From positions 1 to 22,064 of the forward strand of contig CAYLRW010000024.1 in NCBI GenBank assembly GCA_964386405.1: a DNA stretch of 22,064 bases. Reading direction: 5' to 3'. Below the pieces are notes generated by a model that worked only from the letters and a program-made list of their open reading frames with translations, made no database searches and was not told the DNA's origin. The position numbers and the translations under genes are program-made. This document shows positions 14,705 through 22,064 of the stretch, piece by piece (position 1 is the first letter of the stretch; every line of letters begins with the position of its first letter). This DNA comes from RZYP01 sp964386405 (GTDB lineage Bacteria; Bacillota; Negativicutes; Acidaminococcales; Acidaminococcaceae).

Positions 14705-15562
14705 ATGTTGGAAAAGGCCTTTGCCAAAATAAATCTGGGGCTGGATATAGTAGGGAAGCGCTCCGATGGTTATCACGAAGTTAATATGGTTATGCAAAGT
14801 ATCGCGCTTGCTGATGAAATTGAGCTCCTACCGTCAGCGGAACTTAGTGTTACAACCAACAAGGCAGACATTCCGAATGGCAAAGATAATCTGGCCTGGA
14901 AGGCAGCTATGCTGCTGGCAGAAAAGTATGGACATAAACCGAACGTTCAGATTCGTATAAGAAAAAAGATTTTTTCTGCAGCGGGTCTGGCAGGCGGCAG
15001 TGCTGACGCAGCAGCTGTATTAAGGGGTTTGAACCGTCTGTGGCAGTTGGCACTGAGTGCTGAAGAGTTAGAAGTTTTGGCCGCTGAACTGGGTTCTGAT
15101 GTTCCCTTCTGCATACGGGGCGGTACAGCAGCGGCAACCGGCCGCGGTGAAATTCTGGAGCCTCTTTTTGATATGCCGGAAACCTGGTTGGTTCTGGCAA
15201 AGCCCAATGTTTCTGTTTCAACAGCCTGGGCTTATCAAAATTTCAAAAATGAAAATGTGAGTGCTAGGCCGGATATTATAACTATGAAAAAGGCCATTAA
15301 TAAAGCAGACAAGCAGAGTATTATGGCTTGTATGGGTAATGTACTGGAAAGTGTCACCGCCAAGGCTTATGCAGAAATCGAAGCTATCAAGGAAACTATG
15401 ATGGCGAATGGTGCGCAGATAAGTTTGATGTCTGGCAGTGGACCGACGGTTTTTTGTTTTGTTGATTCAGAGGTGAGCGGCGAACATATCGCAGCAGTTC
15501 TGAGAAAGCAATTTGCTATTGATATAGAGTTGACGAAAACCTTGAGGAGGAATGAATTATGA
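14705..15562 (+). CDS. ispE: 4-diphosphocytidyl-2-C-methyl-D-erythritol kinase
   Basis: ATP-dependent kinase of the MEP isoprenoid pathway. 285 residues, GHMP kinase fold. FAKINLGLDI with K8 near the start; the phosphate loop AAGLAGGSADAA (GLAGGS 94-99); D132 in LGSDVPFC as probable catalytic acid; and LMSGSGPTVF in the C-terminal half. ATG 14705 follows AGGAG (14693-14697) 7 nt upstream. It is the first gene of the downstream operon. The stop overlaps the GntR start. Confidence 0.95.
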   Translation: MLEKAFAKINLGLDIVGKRSDGYHEVNMVMQSIALADEIELLPSAELSVTTNKADIPNGKDNLAWKAAMLLAEKYGHKPNVQIRIRKKIFSAAGLAGGSADAAAVLRGLNRLWQLALSAEELEVLAAELGSDVPFCIRGGTAAATGRGEILEPLFDMPETWLVLAKPNVSVSTAWAYQNFKNENVSARPDIITMKKAINKADKQSIMACMGNVLESVTAKAYAEIEAIKETMMANGAQISLMSGSGPTVFCFVDSEVSGEHIAAVLRKQFAIDIELTKTLRRNEL

Positions 15563-16242
15563 GCGGTCACTTGAGCCCCATTAAGTTGGATAGTTACAAA
15601 CCATTGCGTGAACTTGTCTGTGAAAAAATTCGTCAGGCTATTACCACCGGCGTTTTTAAATCAGGCGAGAGGTTAATGGAAATTCAGTTGGCCGAAGAGA
15701 TGGGGGTAAGCAGGACTCCGGTCCGTGAGGCCATCCGCAAATTGGAACTGGAAGGTTTCGTGGTTATGATTCCACGCCGCGGCACTTATGTTGCGGACAT
15801 TTCCATCAAGGACATTACCGAGGTTTATGAAATCAGGACAGCACTGGATATTTTGGCAGCAGGGCTGGCAGCAGAGCGTATCAGTGATGAAGAGCTTGAG
15901 GCAATGCAGCGCCTGTTGGTAGAAATAGGCCAGCATATTGAGGAAGGCAATATTGACAAGATTGTTGAGACCGACTCTGCTTTTCATGATATTCTTTATC
16001 AGGCCAGCCGCAATGAACGTCTGGTCAACATTATCAGCAACCTGCGCGAGCAAATTACAACCCTGCGCGGCCGCTCCATGCATTATCCAGGCCGTCTTAT
16101 CAATACTTTAGAAGAACATAGAGCAATAGTTGACAGTATGGCGCAGCGCGATGTGGAAAAAGCCCAGAAAGCAGTGCGGGAGCATCTGGAGAACGCGGAA
16201 CATACTTTGCTGAAAGCAATTGAGGAATCGCGAGATATCTGA
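15559..16242 (+). CDS. GntR-family transcriptional regulator with FCD domain
   Basis: DNA-binding regulator of the FadR subfamily; the ligand is unknown. 227 residues. Winged helix at about 13-75 with LAEEMGVSRTPVREAIRKLELEGFV as the recognition part. The FCD ligand domain (about 85-215) carries the usual metal-binding set D139, H143, H187 and H209, so it likely binds a carboxylate ligand through a metal. The start overlaps the ispE stop in ATGA, suggesting coupled translation with an isoprenoid gene. Bacillus has no GntR gene here. Targets could include the operon itself, but no clear operator was found. Confidence 0.92.
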   Translation: MSGHLSPIKLDSYKPLRELVCEKIRQAITTGVFKSGERLMEIQLAEEMGVSRTPVREAIRKLELEGFVVMIPRRGTYVADISIKDITEVYEIRTALDILAAGLAAERISDEELEAMQRLLVEIGQHIEEGNIDKIVETDSAFHDILYQASRNERLVNIISNLREQITTLRGRSMHYPGRLINTLEEHRAIVDSMAQRDVEKAQKAVREHLENAEHTLLKAIEESRDI

Positions 16243-16266
16243 TATTTGGGAGGGCAACCTTATAAG

Positions 16267-17034
16267 ATGTACGATGCCATAATTTTAGCAGGCGGCACCT
16301 GTCCCTGGTTAAAGAAACTGTCTGGTACGGAATATCGGGCGGTAGCCATGTTAGACGGGCGACCGCTTGTTTCCTATATTATTGACGCCCTTCTTGCCTG
16401 TGATACTATCGGTAGGATAACTATTTCAGGAACACAAAAGGAGCTTGCCGGGATTGAATTGCCGGCTGGTGTCCAGATCGTTGAAGCAAGTGGTACCATG
16501 CTGGACAATACACTGGCTGCCATTCGGGCGACCAACGCCAGCAAGCCGGTTTTATTTGTTACTGATGATGTACCATTATTGACCGCGGAAGCTGTCGCGG
16601 ACTTTTTACAAAAAATTAAAGATCAGGATGCGGATGTTTTTTATCCCATTATTCCGCAAAGTGCATGCTTGCGTGATTTCCCATCAGGTAAGCGGACTTA
16701 TGTTACTTTAAAGGATGGCATTTTTACGGGCGGCAATATTTTGCTGGTCAATCCTGAGGTGGTGGCAAACTGTAAAGCAGTGGCTGAACAGGTTTTTGCC
16801 AAAAGGAAATATCCCTGGAAGTTATGCAGCTGGCTGGGATGGTCTTTTGTTTTGAAATTTCTGCTGCACAGGTTGGAAGTGAAGGACGTGGAAGCGCGGG
16901 CTTCACAATTACTAGGGTTTCGCGGCAAGGCTGTAGTTACAGAATTTGCTGAAATCGGCATGGATGTCGATAAAGAAGCCGACTGGCATTTGATAGAGAC
17001 TTGTCTGTGTACTGAAACAGGCGGGCAAAAATAG
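16267..17034 (+). CDS. MobA-like nucleotidyltransferase family protein
   Basis: Probable nucleotidyltransferase (NTP_transf_3 type) of unknown acceptor. ATG 16267 gives 255 residues and the normal family start, MYDAIILAGG; the only ribosome site, GGGAGGG (16248-16254), is 12 nt away, longer than usual. A TTG at 16246 would fall inside that site and is less likely. Motifs: the LAGG nucleotide loop at 6-10, YRAVAMLDGRPLVSYIIDAL and VTDDVPLL with metal-binding aspartates. The standard MobA lysine-rich RMGxxK motif is not seen, and the C-terminus ends in EIGMDVDKEADWHLIE. It is followed by purR and is not part of the Bacillus order. Confidence 0.8.
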   Translation: MYDAIILAGGTCPWLKKLSGTEYRAVAMLDGRPLVSYIIDALLACDTIGRITISGTQKELAGIELPAGVQIVEASGTMLDNTLAAIRATNASKPVLFVTDDVPLLTAEAVADFLQKIKDQDADVFYPIIPQSACLRDFPSGKRTYVTLKDGIFTGGNILLVNPEVVANCKAVAEQVFAKRKYPWKLCSWLGWSFVLKFLLHRLEVKDVEARASQLLGFRGKAVVTEFAEIGMDVDKEADWHLIETCLCTETGGQK

Positions 17035-17051
17035 AAGAGGTGTGTTGCAGT

Positions 17052-17861
17052 ATGGGCAAAGTGAAACGAATAGAACGTGTGGCGGCCCTGACCAAGGAGT
17101 TAGTCGATCATCCTTATGAGCTTTATTCATTCACGGATTTTTGTGAGAGGTTTGACGTGGCTAAATCCACTTTGAGTGAAGACGTGCAGGCGATTAAAAA
17201 CGGATTGGTTGCTTATGACCTTGGCACAATCGAAACTTTGGCAGGCGCGGCTGGGGGCGTACGCTTTATTCCTTATCATTCCAGAGCATCGGATTCTGAA
17301 TTTCTGAAAGCACTGGCTGAGAGGATGGCAGAGCCGGAACGTATTCTGCCGGGCGGCATGATTTACATGAACGATTTGCTGCTGTCACCAAAAATTTTGA
17401 TGCGTCTTGGCGAAATAATGATGAATCGTAATAAGGGTTTGGCTCCTGAATATATTATGACGGTGGAAACCAAAGGCATACCGTTGGCTCTTTTTGTTGC
17501 CAGAGCCTACAATGTGCCGCTGGTTATGGCAAGAAGAGAGAGTCGGATTACCGAAGGATCGGCGGTCAGCATCAATTATGTCAGTGGCTCCACGAAACGC
17601 ATTCAGACGATGTCACTGCCGAAGAGAGCTTTGCCGGCAGATGCCAGGGTATTTATCATAGATGATTTCATGAAAGCTGGCGGTACTGCCAAAGGCTTGC
17701 AGGAGCTGGCACTCGAAGTTGGTGCGGAAGTGGTGGGAACAGGGTTCCTGATCGCGACCAAGGAACCTGAAAGTAAAATGGTTGAGGAGTATTTTTCGCT
17801 CTTTGTTTTAAATGGGATAGATGATAAAACCAGGACAACTGATATAAGACCTAATTACTAA
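17052..17861 (+). CDS. purR: Purine operon repressor PurR
   Basis: In Bacillus PurR represses purine biosynthesis genes and PRPP relieves it. 269 residues. ATG 17052 is chosen over GTG 17040 because AAGAGG (about 17035-17040) then has normal spacing. N-terminal winged helix (about 1-75) with VAKSTLSEDVQAIK, then a phosphoribosyltransferase fold with the PRPP loop VFIIDDFMKAGGT around 200-212 (D204, D205). The PRPP maker Prs lies 2.7 kb downstream. I did not find a PurBox pair in any upstream region here. Confidence 0.95.
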   Translation: MGKVKRIERVAALTKELVDHPYELYSFTDFCERFDVAKSTLSEDVQAIKNGLVAYDLGTIETLAGAAGGVRFIPYHSRASDSEFLKALAERMAEPERILPGGMIYMNDLLLSPKILMRLGEIMMNRNKGLAPEYIMTVETKGIPLALFVARAYNVPLVMARRESRITEGSAVSINYVSGSTKRIQTMSLPKRALPADARVFIIDDFMKAGGTAKGLQELALEVGAEVVGTGFLIATKEPESKMVEEYFSLFVLNGIDDKTRTTDIRPNY

Positions 17862-17881
17862 ACAGGGAGTGACATAGAAAG

Positions 17882-19096
17882 ATGGAAAAAGATGCCGTTA
17901 CCTTAAAGGATGTCCAGGAAGCTGCGCAGCGCCTGGCATCGGTCGTACATAAGACTCCTCTCGAAAGCAATCACACCTTCAGCACTATTGCCGGACATGA
18001 GGTTTTGCTGAAACTGGAAAATATGCAGAGGACGGGTTCCTTCAAGGTACGCGGTGCTTCTAACTGCATTCAGACGCTGTCACCGGAAAAAAAGGCTTGC
18101 GGTGTTATTACCGCCTCAGCCGGCAACCATGCCCAGGGTGTTGCTCTTGGCGCTTCCAAGGCCGGTATTAAATCAACAATTGTTATGCCGGAGGGTGCTC
18201 CTCTTGCCAAAATCGAAGCTACCAAGGGCTATGGTGCCGAAGTAGTACTGGCGGGTTCGGTTTATGATGAAGCTTATGCCGAGGCCTTGCGAATACAGCA
18301 AGAAACTGGTGCAACGTTTGTACATGCCTATGATAATCCGGCAGTAATAGCCGGGCAGGGGACCATTGGCCTTGAGATCTTGGATCAATGTCCTGATATC
18401 AAGGCTATCGTCGTTCCTGTCGGCGGCGGCGGGCTGCTTGCAGGTGTTGCCGTAGCAGTTAAGGCGGCGGCTCCGCATGTGAAGGTTTATGGTGTACAGG
18501 CTACGGGCGCACCGGCATTGTATTTGTCCAAGCATGCTGGCAAGTGGGTGGAAACTCCGGAAGCGCACACGATTGCTGATGGTATTGCAGTTAAGCAGCC
18601 TGGCAAAACAACCTTCCAATTGATACAGAAATATGTCGATGATATCGTAGTTGTTAAAGATGATGATATTGCGGCAACGATTCTCTTGTTGATGGAACGC
18701 GCCAAGATGATAGCCGAAGGCGCCGGCGCAATTTCGTTAGCAGGCATTCTGCACAGCAGTCTGCCGAATGTCGGTAAGACGGCTGCGGTAATTTCCGGCG
18801 GTAATATTGACGTGAATATGATTTCACGTGTAATTGAAAACGGTCTGGTTAAATCAGGACGCCGCATCAAGCTGGTTACGCATCTGAGTGACAGACCAGG
18901 TGAACTCTTGAAATTCATATCATATATCAAAGAACACCGTGCGAATATCATCTTCATCCATCATGAACATGCGGGCAGGAATCTGCCGATTGGGCAAACA
19001 CAGGTGGAGATGGATCTGGAAACCCGTGACCATGCGCATGGCGAGGTAATTATTGCTGCCTTGCGGCGGGCTGGATACCGCGTGGAACTGATTTAG
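17882..19096 (+). CDS. ilvA: Threonine ammonia-lyase with C-terminal ACT-like domain
   Basis: Deaminates threonine to 2-oxobutyrate, for isoleucine synthesis or catabolism. 404 residues. PLP lysine K55 in SFKVRGAS, SAGNHAQGVA near 80 and the glycine loop GGGGL near 180. A single ACT-like module (about 328-404, with KLVTHLSDRPGELLKF) makes it the short type with one regulatory domain, unlike E. coli IlvA with two. The ATG follows GGGAG (17865-17869), spacing 12. Not in this place in Bacillus, so inserted between purR and glmU. Assignment to biosynthetic IlvA or catabolic TdcB cannot be settled by sequence. Confidence 0.92.
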   Translation: MEKDAVTLKDVQEAAQRLASVVHKTPLESNHTFSTIAGHEVLLKLENMQRTGSFKVRGASNCIQTLSPEKKACGVITASAGNHAQGVALGASKAGIKSTIVMPEGAPLAKIEATKGYGAEVVLAGSVYDEAYAEALRIQQETGATFVHAYDNPAVIAGQGTIGLEILDQCPDIKAIVVPVGGGGLLAGVAVAVKAAAPHVKVYGVQATGAPALYLSKHAGKWVETPEAHTIADGIAVKQPGKTTFQLIQKYVDDIVVVKDDDIAATILLLMERAKMIAEGAGAISLAGILHSSLPNVGKTAAVISGGNIDVNMISRVIENGLVKSGRRIKLVTHLSDRPGELLKFISYIKEHRANIIFIHHEHAGRNLPIGQTQVEMDLETRDHAHGEVIIAALRRAGYRVELI

Positions 19097-19121
19097 TGAT
19101 CAAAGATAGGGGAGACTTTTT

Positions 19122-20492
19122 ATGTCAAAAATGGTAGCAGTAATTTTAGCCGCTGGTAAAGGGACAAGGATGCGTTCCAAGTTGCCGAAGGTTCTGCACA
19201 AGGTTGGTGGAAAACCGATGCTGGAACATGTTATGGCAGCGGCTGAAACAGCTGGAGCTGATAAATCAATAGTGGTTGTTGGCTTTGGCTCTGAACAGGT
19301 AGCTGAATTTGTCGGCAATCGCGCTGAAATAGCTGTGCAGGCTGAGCAGCTTGGCACTGGTCACGCCGTGATGCAGACGGCAGGGTTGCTGAAAGACTTT
19401 GTAGGAACAGTTATGATCATTTGCGGTGATACGCCGCTCTTGGACAGCTGCGAACTGAATAAATTTTATGTGGAGCACCAAACTTCGGGTGCGGCGGCAA
19501 CTGTGCTTACAGCGATTATGGATAATCCGACCGGCTATGGACGTATTTTACGTAATGCTGATGGCTGCGTTGCAGGTATAGTGGAAGAGAAAGACGCTGA
19601 TCCTGAGCAAAAAGCAATTTGCGAAATTAATACAGGTATCTATTGCATAGAAGCACCTATTTTGTTTGAGGCTTTGGCTGGTCTCACTTGTGATAACGCA
19701 CAGGGTGAATATTATTTGACTGACGTTTTGGGCAAACTGAATAAGATGGGTAAGTTGGTAGGCGGTGTAAGTACTGCTGATAGCGATATGATCATGGGTA
19801 TCAATTCGCGCCGCCAATTGGCTGACGCTGAAGCAATTATGCATAAGCGTATTCTTGACAGACTGATGGATCAAGGCGTTACGGTCATGGATCCTGCCAG
19901 CACATTTATTGAAAGCACGGTAGAAATAGGACAAGATACTATTATTTACCCTTTCACCTGGCTGGAAGGTTCAACCAAGATTGGGGCTGACAATGTTATC
20001 GGACCGAATGTGCGTCTGACGAATGTGGTTGTCGGTAATGCAGTTAACCTGCAATTTGTTTATGGACATGATTGTGTTATCGGCAGTGGTGTGACGGTTG
20101 GCCCGTATGTTCATCTGCGTCCGGATACCATAATCAGTGATGAGGTCAAAATCGGCAACTTTGTGGAAGTCAAGAATTCTAACGTTGGCCGTGGTTCCAA
20201 ATTGCCGCATCTTTCCTATATCGGCGACAGTGATATAGGTGAGCGGGTCAATATGGGCTGCGGCAGCATTACTGTTAATTATGATGGCAAGAAAAAGCAC
20301 CGCACAATCATTGAGGATGATGCCTTTGTAGGCTGCAACAGTAATCTGGTAGCACCTGTGACAGTTGGCGCAGGCGCTTATGTAGGGGCCGGCTCGACAG
20401 TCACGAAGGACGTGCCGCCTGATGATTTGGGCGTGGCACGTGCCAGACAGACCAATATTAAAGGGTGGGCAGCCAAATATCGTAATAGTTGA
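19122..20492 (+). CDS. glmU: Bifunctional UDP-N-acetylglucosamine pyrophosphorylase/glucosamine-1-phosphate acetyltransferase
   Basis: Makes UDP-GlcNAc, the precursor of peptidoglycan and other envelope sugars. 456 residues, same length as E. coli GlmU. The N-terminal uridyltransferase has LAAGKGTRM (9-17) and the metal-binding D103 in ICGDTPLL. The C-terminal left-handed beta-helix has repeated hexapeptides and the acetyltransfer histidine H363 (KLPHLSYIGD), which aligns by number with E. coli. ATG 19122 follows TAGGGGAG (about 19108-19115). Bacillus has spoVG directly before this gene; it is missing here. Confidence 0.97.
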   Translation: MSKMVAVILAAGKGTRMRSKLPKVLHKVGGKPMLEHVMAAAETAGADKSIVVVGFGSEQVAEFVGNRAEIAVQAEQLGTGHAVMQTAGLLKDFVGTVMIICGDTPLLDSCELNKFYVEHQTSGAAATVLTAIMDNPTGYGRILRNADGCVAGIVEEKDADPEQKAICEINTGIYCIEAPILFEALAGLTCDNAQGEYYLTDVLGKLNKMGKLVGGVSTADSDMIMGINSRRQLADAEAIMHKRILDRLMDQGVTVMDPASTFIESTVEIGQDTIIYPFTWLEGSTKIGADNVIGPNVRLTNVVVGNAVNLQFVYGHDCVIGSGVTVGPYVHLRPDTIISDEVKIGNFVEVKNSNVGRGSKLPHLSYIGDSDIGERVNMGCGSITVNYDGKKKHRTIIEDDAFVGCNSNLVAPVTVGAGAYVGAGSTVTKDVPPDDLGVARARQTNIKGWAAKYRNS

Positions 20493-20500
20493 TTTCTGAC

Positions 20501-20529
20501 TTGCGAGTAAAAGGTTGTCGTTGTATACT
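20501..20529 (+). promoter_or_regulatory. Promoter for prs
   Basis: TTGCGA (20501-20506), a 17-bp spacer and TATACT (20524-20529), starting 8 bp after the glmU stop and 54 bp before the prs start. prs can thus be transcribed apart from glmU. Confidence 0.7.
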
Positions 20530-20582
20530 AAAGAGAAAAAACTTTAATCTGTAAAGAATTAAACATTGGAGGTAGTTTGTAA

Positions 20583-21539
20583 ATGTTGGAAGACAACGCC
20601 AAAGCGTTAAGGATTTTTTCAGGGAATGCCAATCCGGATTTAGCACGTGAAATTGCTGCTTACTTGGGAACAAGCGTTGGTGACGCTGTTATTAACCGTT
20701 TTAACAACGGTGAGGTCCAGGTTATGATAAATGAAAGTGTACGCGGAAAGGATATCTTCATCGTGCAGCCGACTTGTGGACCGATAGTAAATGACAATGT
20801 CATGGAACTATTGATCATGGCTGATGCCTTTAAACGTGCATCTGCAAAGCATATCACGGCCGTTGTACCGTATTATGGTTATGCCCGTCAGGACCGCAAA
20901 GCTCGTGGCCGCGAACCAATTACTGCCAAACTGATGGCAGATCTTCTGACTACCGCCGGTGTTACCCGTGTTGTGACAATTGATTTGCATGCAGCACAAA
21001 TACAAGGTTTCTTTAACATTCCGGTTGACCATATGCCAGGCGGTCCAATTTTGGCCGACTACATCAAAGAAAAAAATCTGGAAAATCCTGTTGTTGTCTC
21101 CCCAGACCTTGGCGGTGTAAGCAGAGCAAGGCTGATAGCCAATAAATTGAACTGCAGCATTGCCATTATTGATAAGCGTCGTCCTGAGCCAGGCGTTGCT
21201 GAGGTAATGAACCTGATTGGTTCTGTAGAAGGTAAAACCGCAATTATGGTTGATGATATGGTTGATACAGCCGGTTCTTTGACTGAAGGCGCACGTGCGC
21301 TGATGAAGTTTGGTGCCAAAGCAGTTTATGCCTGCTGCACACATCCGGTTCTGACAGAACCGGCAATTTCAAGAATTGCGGATTCTGATATCACAGAACT
21401 TATTGTTACCAATACAATTCCTTTGCCTCCTGAAAAGAAACATCCAAAAATCAAAGTTTTGTCTGTTGCCCCGATTTTGGCTGAAACAATTTTACGCATC
21501 TATAATGAATTGTCCGTCAGCCAGTTGTTCGAAGATTAG
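20583..21539 (+). CDS. prs: Ribose-phosphate pyrophosphokinase
   Basis: Makes PRPP from ribose-5-phosphate and ATP; the product feeds purine, pyrimidine, histidine and tryptophan synthesis and signals to PurR. 318 residues, normal for class I. Motifs: NRFNNGEVQV, VPYYGYARQDRKARGREPITAKL, IDLHAAQIQGFF, and the PRPP loop VDDMVDTAGSL around D224-D225. ATG 20583 follows GGAGG (20568-20572). Own promoter upstream and terminator downstream. In Bacillus ctc and spoVC follow; here a polysaccharide deacetylase does. Confidence 0.97.
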   Translation: MLEDNAKALRIFSGNANPDLAREIAAYLGTSVGDAVINRFNNGEVQVMINESVRGKDIFIVQPTCGPIVNDNVMELLIMADAFKRASAKHITAVVPYYGYARQDRKARGREPITAKLMADLLTTAGVTRVVTIDLHAAQIQGFFNIPVDHMPGGPILADYIKEKNLENPVVVSPDLGGVSRARLIANKLNCSIAIIDKRRPEPGVAEVMNLIGSVEGKTAIMVDDMVDTAGSLTEGARALMKFGAKAVYACCTHPVLTEPAISRIADSDITELIVTNTIPLPPEKKHPKIKVLSVAPILAETILRIYNELSVSQLFED

Positions 21540-21545
21540 AATCAA

Positions 21546-21585
21546 AAAATGCTTATCCTTTTAGAGGATAAGCATTTTGGTATTT
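21546..21585 (+). terminator. Rho-independent terminator after prs
   Basis: A perfect 13-bp stem (AAAATGCTTATCC at 21546-21558 with its complement at 21566-21578), a 7-nt loop, then GGTATTTTT. The next gene starts 32 nt later without a clear promoter between, so some read-through is likely. Confidence 0.85.
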
Positions 21586-21609
21586 TTACTTAGTGAAGGA
21601 GAAAAAAGT

Positions 21610-22064
21610 GTGAAAGTTGCCTGGTTATTAGCAATAGCAGCAGTCTTGTGCCTGTTTTTATTGGCATTGGGTTATCACGGCAAAATTAAAAAGCGTTTGG
21701 CTTTGCTGGGTTCCTGCTTCGGCATTCTGCTGGGATCCGGCCTGCTTTTGCTCGCTGTTTTGCCGGGGGATAATTTCTACGGACCGGTCCTGGCTGCAGG
21801 TCATACCAGCGAAAAAGTTGTGGCTTTGACTTTTGACGATGGACCTTATCCACCATACACACAAAAAGTTCTTGCAATTTTGAAGGAAAAGAATGTGCAT
21901 GCTACCTTTTTCCTTGTGGGAGAGAATGCGCTTGCGCATCCGGAGCTTGTGAGACAGATAAAGGCTGAAGGACATTTGATTGGCACACATACGCAGCATC
22001 ACAAAGATTTGTTGAGGTTGGATAAAAAAGAAGTACGCGATGAAATGATCATGGGTGTCGAGAG
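21610..22064 (+). CDS. Membrane-anchored polysaccharide deacetylase, 5' part (cut by window edge)
   Basis: Partial gene open at the right edge; 151 codons seen. GTG 21610 has AAGGAG (21596-21601) 8 nt before it. Two hydrophobic segments at about 3-20 and 28-47 give an N-terminal membrane hairpin. The NodB/CE4 domain then begins: VVALTFDDGPYPPYT (motif 1, D76 and D77) and GTHTQHH (motif 2, metal ligands H127 and H131), with LVGENALAHPELV between. Such enzymes remove acetyl groups from peptidoglycan or other glycans outside the cytoplasm. The remaining catalytic motifs lie beyond the window. It follows the prs terminator and is not part of the Bacillus order. Confidence 0.9.
   Translation, partial: MKVAWLLAIAAVLCLFLLALGYHGKIKKRLALLGSCFGILLGSGLLLLAVLPGDNFYGPVLAAGHTSEKVVALTFDDGPYPPYTQKVLAILKEKNVHATFFLVGENALAHPELVRQIKAEGHLIGTHTQHHKDLLRLDKKEVRDEMIMGVE

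Noticed and set aside
14529..14732. 67-codon plus-strand ORF before and into ispE
   Set aside because: No ribosome site before its ATG, it crosses the ispE promoter region and overlaps the ispE start in another frame, and its product has no recognisable features.
18487..18957. 156-codon minus-strand ORF inside ilvA
   Set aside because: Antisense shadow of a clear PLP enzyme; no ribosome site or promoter seen.
1..22064. Mobile elements, CRISPR, tRNA, rRNA or riboswitch
   Set aside because: No direct-repeat arrays, transposase or integrase genes, cloverleaf folds or long structured leaders were seen; gaps before metG and ilvA are too short for a T-box.

Overview
The window looks like a chromosomal housekeeping segment of a low-to-moderate-GC Firmicute. 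The most likely class is Negativicutes, the non-sporulating, double-membraned Firmicutes; this is an inference. Two things support it. From 2497 to 21539 the gene order follows the Bacillus subtilis origin-proximal block yaaO-tmk-holB-yaaT-yabB-rsmI-metS-tatD-yabE-rnmV-ksgA-ispE-purR-glmU-prs. The sporulation and accessory genes found there in Bacillus (yabG, veg, sspF, spoVG; also yaaQ/pstA, yaaR, yabA) are absent. In addition, the first gene closely resembles the Selenomonas ruminantium fold-III lysine/ornithine decarboxylase, the enzyme family that supplies cadaverine for peptidoglycan in that class. No plasmid, phage, IS, CRISPR, tRNA or rRNA sequence is visible.

Layout. 1-2350: the fold-III decarboxylase with its own terminator, then an unrecognised membrane-anchored coiled-coil protein. 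2353-2412: an unusually long two-part hairpin, followed by a promoter. 2497-10773: a dense operon-like run, with many 4-nt ATGA overlaps, that encodes a fold-I Orn/Lys/Arg decarboxylase, Tmk, HolB, RicT/YaaT, TrmN6-like, RsmI, MetG and TatD, and ends in a strong terminator. 10850-13344: a near-consensus promoter driving a G5/3D cell-wall protein, RnmV and RsmA, and a terminator that can work in both directions. 13345-14481: the only minus-strand part. It holds a YitT-family membrane protein and, before the shared terminator, a compact self-contained transcription unit for a 19-residue peptide. 14616-20492: promoter(s), then IspE, a GntR/FCD regulator, a MobA-like nucleotidyltransferase, PurR, threonine deaminase and GlmU. 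20501-21578: a promoter, Prs and a terminator. 21610 to the right edge: the start of a membrane-anchored polysaccharide deacetylase.

The genes cover translation and RNA modification (MetG, RsmI, RsmA, TrmN6, RnmV), nucleotide supply and its control (Tmk, Prs, PurR), replication (HolB) and envelope building (GlmU, IspE, the 3D protein, the deacetylase and the polyamine decarboxylases). Prs makes PRPP, which is the known PurR effector in Bacillus, so both ends of that control loop lie in the same neighbourhood. The most likely undescribed element is the 19-codon gene at 13374-13433 (minus), which has a good promoter, a strong Shine-Dalgarno site and a terminator packed into about 200 bp.
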